From Reyranella massiliensis 521 (GTDB taxonomy: Bacteria; Pseudomonadota; Alphaproteobacteria; Reyranellales; Reyranellaceae): a stretch of 42,617 bases of DNA. This document shows, piece by piece, positions 32,021-40,427 of the stretch. How positions within the stretch are numbered: position 1 is the stretch's first letter; each line of letters opens with the position of its first letter. The notes under the pieces were generated by a model, which saw only the letters and a program-made list of their open reading frames with translations, was not told where the DNA came from and did no database searches. The stretch is from assembly GCA_945860205.1 (NCBI GenBank), contig CAMARK010000035.1, positions 1 to 42,617 on the forward strand, in the 5' to 3' direction. Both the position numbers and the translations under genes were made by a program.

Positions 32021-32036
32021 GGGGGGATGGCCCCCC
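32021..32036 (-). terminator. GC hairpin downstream of hemP
   Basis: GGGGGG (32021-32026) and CCCCCC (32031-32036) form a perfect 6-bp stem 11 bases after the hemP stop. No U-tract follows on the minus strand, so termination is uncertain. A smaller hairpin (GGTCC/GGACC, 31984-31997) lies further on. Nothing else was recognised in 31826-32047. Confidence 0.35.
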
Positions 32037-32047
32037 GGGATGCGCAG

Positions 32048-32230
32048 TTACTTGGTCAGGATGAGCTTGTTGGAAGCGGTGACCCGGAGCCGATAGCTCT
32101 CGGCGCCATGCCGGATGATCAACTCGCGCCGGCCGCTCATCAGCGTGGCGCTGTCGACGACTGGTATTGATGAGTCCGGCCGGCCGGCCTCGGACTCGTT
32201 CGTCCGTGCCGCCCGCGATGGCTGGTTCAT
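32048..32230 (-). CDS. hemP: Hemin uptake protein HemP
   Basis: A 60-residue protein with the HemP C-terminus: DSATLMSGRRELIIRHG followed by YRLRVTASNKLILTK, which ends the protein exactly as in the family. The N-terminal 25 residues are polar and variable, as usual. ATG 32230 has GGGAG upstream; a longer frame to 32281 would overlap the Fur-like site. HemP is usually iron-regulated and linked to heme uptake or its control. Here it stands alone, without hmuRSTUV genes nearby. Confidence 0.85.
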   Translation of the reverse strand: MNQPSRAARTNESEAGRPDSSIPVVDSATLMSGRRELIIRHGAESYRLRVTASNKLILTK

Positions 32231-32259
32231 GCGCTTCTCATCTCCCTCGATTATTAAGT

Positions 32260-32274
32260 TGCGATTGACTCTCA
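32260..32274 (-). promoter_or_regulatory. Possible Fur-type site upstream of hemP
   Basis: On the minus strand the site reads TGAGAGT-C-AATCGCA, an imperfect 7-1-7 inverted repeat similar to Fur boxes, 29 bases before the hemP start and in an AT-rich stretch. The match is partial; Irr or RirA control is also possible in this lineage. Confidence 0.4.
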
Positions 32275-32373
32275 ATTGCATAAAGTGACACTCGCTGTCA
32301 ACGCTTGACCAACCATCGGAGAGGTTCAGCCGCCCATGGCTACGCCGATCTCGCTCACCGGCTTCGACGCGTG

Positions 32374-32721
32374 ATGTTGGACCAGGCCCGCAGCATTCCG
32401 ATCCTGGCGTCGCTCGACATTGAGACGCGTGATTTCTACGTCTGGCACCTCGGCTTCTCCAGCGACTACGCCGATGACAACTACCTCAGCGTCAAACGCG
32501 ACGAGATGGAAATCCATTTCTGGAAGACCGACGATCGGCGATTCCCGGAGAACACCTCGTGCTACATCCGCGGCGGCCAGGCGCCGGCACTTCTCGAGGA
32601 ATCCCAGCAGCGCCGCGTGCCGCGCCTGTCGCCCTTCGAGGTGAGACTGTGGAACATGAAGGAATTCTACATCCACGACCCGCACGGCAACTTGCTGAAG
32701 TTCGGCTGCGGCGAATGGTAG
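32374..32721 (+). CDS. VOC-superfamily protein
   Basis: A 115-residue glyoxalase/bleomycin-resistance-fold protein. IPILASLDIETRDFYVWHLGF (near residues 8-28) and EFYIHDPHGNLLKFG (near the end) are the standard module ends. The start is uncertain. The best ribosome binding site, GGAGAGG (32318-32324), precedes ATG 32336, which opens a 12-codon frame (MATPISLTGFDA) ending in TGATG at the ATG used here. MATPISLT is itself like a VOC N-terminus, so either a one-base frameshift has split the gene or a short coupled leader exists. GTG 32371 is an alternative start. It converges with kup. Confidence 0.72.
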   Translation: MLDQARSIPILASLDIETRDFYVWHLGFSSDYADDNYLSVKRDEMEIHFWKTDDRRFPENTSCYIRGGQAPALLEESQQRRVPRLSPFEVRLWNMKEFYIHDPHGNLLKFGCGEW

Positions 32722-32736
32722 GCGCCCCGGCCTAGG

Positions 32737-34632
32737 TCAAATCTCGATCCGGCCGCCGAGTTCGACGACCCGGTTGGCCGGCAGGCCGAAGAAGTCGCCG
32801 GGGCTCATGGCGAAGCGGGAGAGCGCCAGGAAAATCTTCTGCTGCCAGCGCGCCAGCATCGGCCGGTCACCGCCGACGATGCTGTTGCGGCCGATGAAGT
32901 AGGTCGTGTGCTCGGGATCGACCGGAATGCCGCTGTCGGCGAGCGTGGCGATGTCGTGCGACACGTCGGGCTTTTCCATGAACCCGTAGCGCAGCAGAAC
33001 GCGATGGATGCCGTTGCCGAGACTGGCGACTTCGCGGCGCAACTGCGGCGCCACGAAAGGCTCATCTGCGATCCGCACGGTGAGCAGGATGACGGTCTCG
33101 TGCAGCGCCTCATTGTGGATGAGGTTTCGCCGCATGCAATTCGAGGCATTCTCCGAGAAGCTCGTGAAGTAGACCGCCGTGCCCTTTGCCCGGTGCCAGC
33201 CGCTGTATTCGAAGCCATTCAGCAGGGCATCGATCGGCACGGCCCGTTCCTTCTCGCGGGCCGCGACGGCGAGGCGGCCCTTCAGCCATGTCCACATGGC
33301 CGTGAAGATCACGGCAGCGATCAGCAGCGGCACCCAGCCACCGTGGAAGAACTTCAGCATGTTGGACGAGACCATCGTGAGGTCGACCAATATGAAGAAT
33401 CCGAAAACCAGGATCGCGGCCAGCCAGCCCCATTTCCACCCGCGCCGGGCAAGGCTCAGCATCAGCACACTGGTCACCAGCATCGTGCCGGTGACGGCGA
33501 TGCCATAGGCGGCGGCAAGGCTCGACGAGGTCTGGAAGGCAAGAACGAGTGCCACGACGCCGATCATCTGCGCCCAGTTGATGGCCGGCACGTAGATCTG
33601 GCCGAACTCACTGGCCGAGGTATGCTGGATGCGCAGGCGAGGGCTCAGGCCCAGCAGGGCCGCCTGCTGGGCCATGGAAAAGGCGCCGGAAATAGTGGCC
33701 TGCGAGGCGATCACCGTGGCGGCCGTGGCCAGCGCCACCAGCGGATAGAGCGCCCAGCGCGGGGCCAGTCGGAAGAACGGATTCTCGAGCGATGTCGGGT
33801 CGTCGAGCAGCAACGCGCCCTGTCCGTAGTAGTTGACGAGCAGCGACGGCAGCACGAGCAGGAGCCAGGCCCAGCGGATGGGGGCGCGGCCGAAATGACC
33901 CATGTCGGCGTAGAGCGCCTCGGCGCCGGTGAAGGCCAGCGTCACCGCACCCAGCGCCACGAAAGCCGCGACCTTGTGGCGAACGGCGAAATCGATGGCA
34001 TGCAGCGGCGAGAATGCGGCCAGTATCTGCGGGTGATGGACGACATGCTGGAGCCCTAAGGCGAACAGGGCGATGAACCACAACAGCATGATCGGCCCGA
34101 ACCAGCGGCCGACGCCGGCGGTTCCGAAATGCTGCAGGGCGAACAGGCCCATGATCAGGCCGATCGAGATCGGCACCACCAGGGGCGCAAGGTCGGGCGT
34201 GGCGACGTTGAGGCCCTCGACTGCGCTCAGCACGGAAATCGCCGGTGTCAGCAGGCAGTCGCCATAGAAGAGCGCGGCGCCGGCAATTCCCAGCATCATG
34301 TAAATCCGCCGGCGGCGCTCCGAGAGCCCCGTCTCCTGGAGCACCAGCGCCATCAGCGCCAGCACGCCGCCCTCGCCGTGATTGTCGGCGCGCATCACCA
34401 CGACGACGTATTTCAAGGTGACGACGATGATCAGGGCCCAGGTGAGCAGCGACAGCATGCCCAGCACGTTGTCGGCGGTCGGCTTGATCCCGGTGTAGTC
34501 GCTGAAGCAGGTGCTGACCGTATAGAGCGGGCTGGTGCCGATATCGCCGAATACGACGCCAAGCGCCGCCAGTGTCAGTCCGGCCGTGCGCTTGTGGCCG
34601 GCGAGTGCCGTCGGCGAGCCGTTGACCGTCAT
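32737..34632 (-). CDS. kup: Kup-family potassium transporter
   Basis: A 631-residue KUP/HAK-type K+/H+ symporter (E. coli Kup is 622). The N-terminal helix motif [14 protein letters not shown] (about 25-38) and [11 protein letters not shown] (about 86-96) are family signatures. Twelve hydrophobic segments follow up to about residue 455, then a cytosolic C-terminal domain. It ends convergently with the VOC gene, 15 bases away. The start is divergent from the carboxymuconolactone-decarboxylase-like gene with 90 bases between them. Confidence 0.95.
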   Translation of the reverse strand: MTVNGSPTALAGHKRTAGLTLAALGVVFGDIGTSPLYTVSTCFSDYTGIKPTADNVLGMLSLLTWALIIVVTLKYVVVVMRADNHGEGGVLALMALVLQETGLSERRRRIYMMLGIAGAALFYGDCLLTPAISVLSAVEGLNVATPDLAPLVVPISIGLIMGLFALQHFGTAGVGRWFGPIMLLWFIALFALGLQHVVHHPQILAAFSPLHAIDFAVRHKVAAFVALGAVTLAFTGAEALYADMGHFGRAPIRWAWLLLVLPSLLVNYYGQGALLLDDPTSLENPFFRLAPRWALYPLVALATAATVIASQATISGAFSMAQQAALLGLSPRLRIQHTSASEFGQIYVPAINWAQMIGVVALVLAFQTSSSLAAAYGIAVTGTMLVTSVLMLSLARRGWKWGWLAAILVFGFFILVDLTMVSSNMLKFFHGGWVPLLIAAVIFTAMWTWLKGRLAVAAREKERAVPIDALLNGFEYSGWHRAKGTAVYFTSFSENASNCMRRNLIHNEALHETVILLTVRIADEPFVAPQLRREVASLGNGIHRVLLRYGFMEKPDVSHDIATLADSGIPVDPEHTTYFIGRNSIVGGDRPMLARWQQKIFLALSRFAMSPGDFFGLPANRVVELGGRIEI

Positions 34633-34722
34633 GCAGGTATTCTTTGCGCTCCCCCGTACAGGCGATTGATCCTACGCGCGATTTCCCCGAGGCTGCAGCG
34701 GGAAAAGTCGACGGAGGGAAAA

Positions 34723-35115
34723 ATGGCCGAGAGCGAGAACTACAAGAAGGGCACCGAAATCCGCAGCAAGCTGATGGGTGCTGCCTATGCCGACAAGATG
34801 AACAAGACGGTCTACGACGATCCGATGATGCAGAAGTTCGGCAATTACGCCCGCGAGGCGGTGTTCGGTATGCTGTGGTCCCGTCCCGGCCTCGACCTCA
34901 AGACACGGGCGCTGATCTGCGTCATCTCCGACACATCCCAAGCGCGCTGGCCGGAACTGGCGATCCACCTGCGCATGGCGCGGAACCAGGGCTGGACCGA
35001 GGACGAACTCAGCGAGGCATTGCTGCATCTCGGCGGCTACATCGGCCTGCCGTCGGTTCGCGAGGCGATGTTGACCGCCAAGGAAGTGTTCGAAGAGATG
35101 CGCAAGGAAGGCTGA
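34723..35115 (+). CDS. Carboxymuconolactone-decarboxylase-family protein
   Basis: A 130-residue all-helical protein with the CMD fold: [14 protein letters not shown] (about 62-75), [34 protein letters not shown] (about 82-115). The AhpD-type CxxC redox pair is absent, so it is nearer to the PcaC-like decarboxylases than to peroxidase helpers. ATG 34723 is preceded by GGAGGG. The frame is open far upstream through the antisense of kup and is not used. It precedes purC by five bases, probably sharing a transcript, with no obvious functional link. Confidence 0.87.
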   Translation: MAESENYKKGTEIRSKLMGAAYADKMNKTVYDDPMMQKFGNYAREAVFGMLWSRPGLDLKTRALICVISDTSQARWPELAIHLRMARNQGWTEDELSEALLHLGGYIGLPSVREAMLTAKEVFEEMRKEG

Positions 35116-35120
35116 GCGAC

Positions 35121-36038
35121 ATGGTGGCGATGACGACCAGCGATCTGCCGCTGGAGCGGATCGGGCGGGGCAAGGTCCGCGACGTCTATGCAGTCGATGC
35201 CGACCGGCTGCTGCTGGTGGCGACCGACCGGGTCAGCGCCTACGACGTGGTGATGGCCGAGCCGATCCCGCAGAAGGGCGCCGTGCTCACACAGGTGAGC
35301 GCCTGGTGGTTCCGCCAACTGGGCGACGTGGTGAAACACCACATGATCTCTGCCGATGCCGGCGAGATCGCGGCCTCGGTGCCGGCGCTCGAGCCGCACC
35401 GCGCCGAGATCGCGGGACGGGCGATGCTGTGCAAGCGCGGCACGGTGTTCCCGATCGAATGCGTCGTGCGCGGCTACATCACCGGCTCGGCATGGCGGGA
35501 GTACGCCAAGACCGGCACGCTCGCAGGCGAGACCTTGCCGGCAGGCCTCGAGGAAAGCGGCCGGCTCGATCCGCCGATCTTCAGCCCCGCGACCAAGGCC
35601 GAGAGCGGCCACGACGAGAACATCACGATCTCGGAGATGAAGAAGGTGCTGGGTGCCGACGTGACGTCGAAGCTCGAGCGGCTGACGCGCCTCGTCTACA
35701 CCAGGGGCCGCGACGTCGCGCTCAGGCAAGGCATCATCATCGCCGACACCAAGTTCGAGTTCGGCCGCACCACATCGGGCGAGATCCTGCTGATCGACGA
35801 GGTGATGACGCCCGACAGTTCGCGCTTCTGGCCGCTCGATGGCTATGCGCCGGGCCGTCCGCAGCCCAGTTTCGACAAGCAGCCGCTGCGCGACTGGCTC
35901 GATGTCGAGCGCCACGCCGGCCGCTGGAACGGAGAGGCGCCGCCGCCCAAGCTGCCGCCGGAGGTCGTCGAGGCGACCAGCAAGCGCTATCTCGAAGCCT
36001 ATCGACGGCTGACCGGCATCGACCTCAACGTGTCATGA
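35121..36038 (+). CDS. purC: Phosphoribosylaminoimidazole-succinocarboxamide synthase
   Basis: A 305-residue SAICAR synthetase, which joins CAIR and aspartate with ATP in purine synthesis. Conserved pieces are [14 protein letters not shown] (near residue 15), [13 protein letters not shown], and the signature [19 protein letters not shown] and [14 protein letters not shown] form the later active-site region. The length is that of the longer, yeast-like type of bacterial PurC. ATG 35121 has GGAAGG ten bases upstream, and ATG 35130 is also possible. Its stop overlaps by six bases the stop of the next, convergent gene. Confidence 0.95.
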   Translation: MVAMTTSDLPLERIGRGKVRDVYAVDADRLLLVATDRVSAYDVVMAEPIPQKGAVLTQVSAWWFRQLGDVVKHHMISADAGEIAASVPALEPHRAEIAGRAMLCKRGTVFPIECVVRGYITGSAWREYAKTGTLAGETLPAGLEESGRLDPPIFSPATKAESGHDENITISEMKKVLGADVTSKLERLTRLVYTRGRDVALRQGIIIADTKFEFGRTTSGEILLIDEVMTPDSSRFWPLDGYAPGRPQPSFDKQPLRDWLDVERHAGRWNGEAPPPKLPPEVVEATSKRYLEAYRRLTGIDLNVS

Positions 36039-36293
36039 TCGCTTTGGCAGCGTGAAGCGCGCGTCGCGCAGTTTCTTCTCCAGGGGCGGGATGCCCTGGG
36101 CATAGTTGCCCTTGTCGCATTGGTCCATCGCGACCGCCGCCGTAACGTCTGGGAGCACGCGTTCCCCGGTGTTGCCGAGGTAGCGGCGATAGAGGGCCGA
36201 CAACTCGGCACAGTAGGAGGCATCGTCGGCCAGGGCCGACTGGGGTGCCGCGATGGCGAGTGCCAGCAGAAGCGGCAGGAGCTTGCGGGCCAT
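36033..36293 (-). CDS. Small exported protein of unknown function
   Basis: An 86-residue protein with a typical signal peptide ([18 protein letters not shown], cleavage after about residue 22). A mature helical domain follows ([15 protein letters not shown]) with two cysteines, probably disulfide-bonded in the periplasm. Similar small proteins are common in related bacteria, but I know no function. A 7-bp hairpin (36294-36314, GTCGCGG/CCGCGAC) sits directly before its start codon and could affect translation. Confidence 0.75.
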   Translation of the reverse strand: MARKLLPLLLALAIAAPQSALADDASYCAELSALYRRYLGNTGERVLPDVTAAVAMDQCDKGNYAQGIPPLEKKLRDARFTLPKRS

Positions 36294-36348
36294 GTCGCGG
36301 TGTTACGCCGCGACGATGGGACCTGCAAGCTCCCGCGTTTTCTTGGCC

Positions 36349-36378
36349 TGACGATCAGCCCCGTGACGATCAGCCCCG
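36349..36378. repeat. Tandem 15-bp duplication across the terC stop
   Basis: TGACGATCAGCCCCG occurs twice back to back (36349-36363 and 36364-36378). The terC stop codon lies in the second copy, and the duplication recreates an in-frame stop, so it is neutral to the protein. It looks like replication slippage. Confidence 0.8.
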
Positions 36379-37275
36379 TGCGGTGCGGCGGCTGCGCTGA
36401 ATCAACTGCTCGCGCACCCACAGGAAGAGAGCGGCCAGCGGCAGCCAGCCCATCCAACGCAGCCCCTCGAGCAGGTATTCACCCTGGTCGCGTGCGAGCA
36501 GATAGTCGACCTGCACCTTCCAGACGCTGGCCGCGACCTCGAAGGCCAGCATCCAGACCAGCAGCGCCGGCAGCAGGACGACCAGGGGCTTCGTCTGCTC
36601 CGACAGCCGTTCGCTGTACCAGGGGCCGAGCGAGATCGAGAAGATCAGGATCGCCACGACCAGCTTGGTCGCGGGATGCGCCTCGAACCATGCCATCAGC
36701 ATCGGCTCGCGCACGATCATCGAGTAGGCGGTCCAGGCGAGCACCGCGCCGCCCAGCAGGATGACCGAGGGATAGCGGTCGACCAGCTTGATCACGAGCT
36801 GGCTGCCCCAGACGATGATCGGCACGCTGATGGCGAGGCCCAGCACGATCAGCACGATGCTGCCGTGCGCCGCGCCGCCGATCGCCAGCACATTGTCGAC
36901 TCCCATGACGGCGTCGGCGATCACGATGGTGCGAACCGCGCCGGCAAAGGTCGCCGCCGGCGCCTTGGCGAGATGGTTGGCCGCGGCGTCGGGCTCGGGC
37001 GTGAGCAGCTTGCGGGCGATCCAGACCAGGGCGAGGCCGCCGCACAGCATGAAGCCGGGCACGTTCAGGATGTAGACGACGATGATCGCCATCGCGGCGC
37101 GGATGGCGATGGCGCCGAAGGTGCCCCAGAAGATGACCTTGTTCTGGGTGTTCTTGGGCAGGTTGCGCGCGACCAGGCCGATGATGAGGGCATTGTCGCC
37201 CGCCAGCACGAGGTCGATCAGGATGATGGCGAAGAGGGCCGACAAGAAGGCGGCTGAGAAGAATTCGAGTTCCAA
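36370..37275 (-). CDS. TerC-family integral membrane protein (YjbE-like)
   Basis: About 301 residues. The first half has the TerC signature IDLVLAGDNALIIG (about 18-31) and its internal repeat DAVMGVDNVLAIGGAA, whose acidic residues lie in membrane helices and are thought to bind a metal such as Mn2+. Seven or more helices follow, and the C-terminal part is less typical. I favour the TTG start at 37275, because GGAGA lies six bases upstream and the product then begins like YjbE proteins (LELEFFSAAFLSALFAII). ATG 37302 would add nine residues that include that ribosome binding site. Members take part in metal efflux during secretion. No yybP-ykoY riboswitch is visible in the 69-bp gap. Confidence 0.88.
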   Translation of the reverse strand: MELEFFSAAFLSALFAIILIDLVLAGDNALIIGLVARNLPKNTQNKVIFWGTFGAIAIRAAMAIIVVYILNVPGFMLCGGLALVWIARKLLTPEPDAAANHLAKAPAATFAGAVRTIVIADAVMGVDNVLAIGGAAHGSIVLIVLGLAISVPIIVWGSQLVIKLVDRYPSVILLGGAVLAWTAYSMIVREPMLMAWFEAHPATKLVVAILIFSISLGPWYSERLSEQTKPLVVLLPALLVWMLAFEVAASVWKVQVDYLLARDQGEYLLEGLRWMGWLPLAALFLWVREQLIQRSRRTARG

Positions 37276-37344
37276 GGGAGATCTCCAACGAAAAATGAAC
37301 ATCGACCGCCAGCCCCAAGGGGCGGCGGCGCTTTCAGTCTGTCG

Positions 37345-37692
37345 TCAGAGCTTTATGGGAACCTTCTCGACGCCCCCGGCCGGGGCCGGGCGCAACACCC
37401 TGTAGAAGATGGTGCCGCCGATGCGCAGCACGGTGATGCCCGCGGCCAGCGCCGCGCCGCCCAGCAGGAGTTGCAGCAGGTGCCAGTGTCGCATCGCCAG
37501 TACGGAGAACTCGCCGCCCAGGTCGAACAGGGCGAGCTCGAGCCCCGCTTCGCCCAGCACCGTCGGGTCGACGGCATCGCCGAACGACGCCAGGATCATG
37601 CAGATCACGACCGATGCCACGAACAGCTCGCCGCCGGGAGACACGGTCCGGACGGCATTGGCGGCGCGTTGCGAGCGTTGGATCAGGAGCAT
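37345..37692 (-). CDS. Small membrane protein of unknown function
   Basis: A 115-residue protein with two likely transmembrane helices (LFVASVVICMILASFG, about 23-38, and LLQLLLGGAALAAGITVLRIGG, about 72-93). No family recognised. It lies upstream of terC in the same direction, 69 bases away, and may be co-transcribed. Start ATG 37692 follows a GGCCGGG stretch rather than a strong ribosome binding site. Confidence 0.65.
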   Translation of the reverse strand: MLLIQRSQRAANAVRTVSPGGELFVASVVICMILASFGDAVDPTVLGEAGLELALFDLGGEFSVLAMRHWHLLQLLLGGAALAAGITVLRIGGTIFYRVLRPAPAGGVEKVPIKL

Positions 37693-37770
37693 GACCCGGC
37701 CAATTTCCGCCCCGGCCGACTGCAGATCAAGGGTAAAGCGACATGGCCGTCCCGAAATGTCGCAGCCTTA

Positions 37771-37803
37771 TGACCCCCTCCGCCCCTAACGGGGCGGAGG
37801 GGG

Positions 37804-37806
<3 letters not shown>
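37771..37806. terminator. Strong hairpin overlapping the stop of the ATPase remnant
   Basis: A perfect 16-bp stem (TGACCCCCTCCGCCCC, 37771-37786, with 37791-37806) closes a TAAC loop. The stop codon of the ATPase remnant (37804-37806) is part of the stem. There is no U-tract on either strand. It may end transcription of the remnant or be a mobile palindrome that marks a rearrangement end. Confidence 0.5.
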
Positions 37807-38612
<806 letters not shown>

Positions 38613-38626
<14 letters not shown>

Positions 38627-39035
38627 CCCAGGCGAATGCCGCAGCAGGGACGAACAACCATTGCAACAGAGGCGACAAGCCGACATCGAGCCCGGGGAGC
38701 ACCGGCATCAAATCACCGTAGCCCCAGCTGCGCAGCACGAGCACATTCATGCGCTCGCTGTAGATTGTGTAGGCAATGCCGATTGCCATGGCGCTGCCGG
38801 CAACCGCGAAAAAGCGGCTGCGGGGCCACATCTCATCGCCTGCAAGGCAGAGCGCAATGACAAGTGCACTCGCCGAAATCGCGACATCGCCCGCCGTGCA
38901 ATGAATGACGGCGACGGCGAGGTCGCGAACGGTTCCGGTCTTCCAGATCGTGTACAGGGGAAGTTGAGCCGCTTCCCAAACGAGATTGCCGACCAGGATC
39001 GCCCCGAAATAGCGTCTCAGGGTGCGCAGCCACAT
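38613..39035 (-). CDS. Small integral membrane protein next to copper genes
   Basis: A 140-residue, four-helix membrane protein. VGNLVWEAAQLPLYTIW (near residue 15), VIHCTAGDVAI (near 44) and LSPLLQWLFVPA (near the end) belong to an uncharacterised family that I associate with alphaproteobacterial metal-resistance regions. ATG 39035 has GAGGG eight bases upstream; a TTG at 39050 is less likely. Its last four codons and stop overlap the 5' edge of the ATPase remnant, so the junction of the rearrangement is right at its C-terminus. The family end (LQWL..P) is still present, so it is probably functional. Confidence 0.7.
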
Positions 39036-39093
39036 GGCGGAGACCCTCAATCCACTATGACGTTGAAGGCCGACCCAACATCACCGTTGCCGT

Positions 39094-39465
39094 TTAAGTG
39101 CGATTGGGCGGCGGATGCATATCGCCGTGAGGCCCAATTCTGCATTTCGAGCCGGTCGTTGTCGCATCCTCGATGATGCCATTGCGATCGACCGTGAAGT
39201 TGACCATGCAGTTGGTCGCGCGAAAAAGGACCTGTGATTTGGGGCCCGTCACCGCCTGGTTGACGAACATGTACCCGATCGCCCTGCCGCCGTCGGCCGT
39301 CGGGTAGTCATGATGGGGAGTTCCCCAAGACTGAATGAGATGGGTCGCGCTGTGTCCAATCCAGTCTCGGATGTTGAGATCCTTCACCGATCCCGTTGAC
39401 ATGGGCCCGCAGGCCACGAGGGTAACAGCGGCGAATACGAGCGCCAAATAGCGTCGACTGATCAT
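39094..39465 (-). CDS. Putative lipoprotein of unknown function
   Basis: A 123-residue protein with a lipoprotein signal: YLALVFAAVTLVAC, lipobox LVAC with Cys19. The mature part contains LNIRDWIGHSATHLIQSWGTP, a pattern that recurs in small SmpA-like lipoproteins, and a cysteine pair (TNCMVNF and GSKCRIG). ATG 39465 follows AGAAGGGG; the first ATG of the frame (39486) overlaps that site. It would be anchored in the membrane facing the periplasm. Its role next to copper genes is unknown. Confidence 0.75.
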   Translation of the reverse strand: MISRRYLALVFAAVTLVACGPMSTGSVKDLNIRDWIGHSATHLIQSWGTPHHDYPTADGGRAIGYMFVNQAVTGPKSQVLFRATNCMVNFTVDRNGIIEDATTTGSKCRIGPHGDMHPPPNRT

Positions 39466-39614
39466 GGCCGGTACCCCTTCTTTCATCAGTTGTCGTTCCT
39501 TGAGACAGTGTGCGCAGCAACGCTCAGCATCGGAATTCAGCGCGGCGTCGGGGCCGCGTAACGGTCATAGGTGTCACCAGAGGCGCGCCGAACGTCCTAC
39601 TGAAAGTCTCGCCA

Positions 39615-40196
39615 TCACATGATGCCCATGGGCCCCATCAGCAATTCGTCGCCGACCTTTTTCTGGTCGTCGCTGAGCGACGCGTAGAGCGGATCGACGG
39701 CAGCCTTGAGCGCACGAATTGTTTCTAGCCGCGCGGCGAATGTCTTCTCGTAGTTGGCGAGGCGCTCGGGCGCGGTCGACGCCTTCATGTCGCCCTGCAT
39801 CATCGGTGGCTTCGCGGTCTGCGCGCCCTTGGCATTGCTGCGCACGACTTCGGCGAACTTGGTCCACTGCGGCTCCTGGGCCGCGGTGATCTTGAGTTCG
39901 GTCTTCAGGAAGGCGAGCCGGCCCTCGACGTGTTTCAGAGGCATGTCGCCCATCATGCGGCCGTGCATCATGGCCATCATGCGGCTCATGTCGCCACCCA
40001 TCATGCCATCGGTGCCACCGCCCTTCATATCCATGCCACCTGGCGCAGCAGGCGCCTGCGCTTGCGCGGGACGGTGCCCTTTGTGGTCGTCGGCGGGCGG
40101 GGATTGGGCCTGAGAGATCGCCGGAAGGATTGCTAGGACGGCAAAGGCCGTCAGAGTAGTGACCATGCGTATTTGGACGCTCCTTCGCACTTGCAT
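39615..40196 (-). CDS. Met/His-rich Spy/CpxP-like periplasmic protein
   Basis: About 193 residues. A signal peptide (TLTAFAVLAILPAISQAQ) is followed by a His-containing segment (DDHKGHRP) and a methionine-rich tract between about residues 55 and 85 (MDMKGGGTDGMMGGDMSRMM, then MHGRMMGDM), which looks like a Cu(I)-binding region. Two LTxxQ-type motifs (LKITAAQ and LSDDQ) frame a helical domain as in Spy/CpxP chaperones. ATG 40196 and ATG 40166 are both possible; the second keeps the full signal and has AAGGAG upstream at a long spacing. It lies downstream of the CopA gene in the same direction and probably buffers or senses periplasmic copper. Confidence 0.78.
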   Translation of the reverse strand: MQVRRSVQIRMVTTLTAFAVLAILPAISQAQSPPADDHKGHRPAQAQAPAAPGGMDMKGGGTDGMMGGDMSRMMAMMHGRMMGDMPLKHVEGRLAFLKTELKITAAQEPQWTKFAEVVRSNAKGAQTAKPPMMQGDMKASTAPERLANYEKTFAARLETIRALKAAVDPLYASLSDDQKKVGDELLMGPMGIM

Positions 40197-40235
40197 CGAG
40201 GCTAGCGATAGTAAGGAACGCGCGCTGGCTCGGAC

Positions 40236-40280
40236 TTGACCTATCTCAAAAGAAGTCGGCCCGAAGTTTGCCTCTCTCAA
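40236..40280. promoter_or_regulatory. Paired direct repeats upstream of the Spy-like gene
   Basis: TTGACCTATCTCAA (40236-40249) and TTTGCCTCTCTCAA (40267-40280) match at 11 of 14 positions and are 31 bp apart, about three helical turns. They lie 40-85 bases upstream of the Spy-like start, where a regulator of that gene could bind. No other clear feature was found in 40197-40427. Confidence 0.4.
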
Positions 40281-40427
40281 GAGTGCATTTGCCGAAAACT
40301 CGCCCGTGTATAGCGTAAACGCGTAGGGCATCCGGAAGTTCCATGTTCCACCCAGAATGATGAACGGCAACGAGGGACGAGGCTAGATTTGCCGAGATTC
40401 ACCGCCGTTGGTCGTTCTTGATGCTCG

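Noticed and set aside
32908..34059. A 383-codon plus-strand open frame inside kup
   Set aside because: Antisense shadow of a clearly identified transporter.
37303..37344. A manganese (yybP-ykoY) riboswitch before terC
   Set aside because: The gap is too short and the conserved core motif of that riboswitch is not visible; only a small GC hairpin is present.
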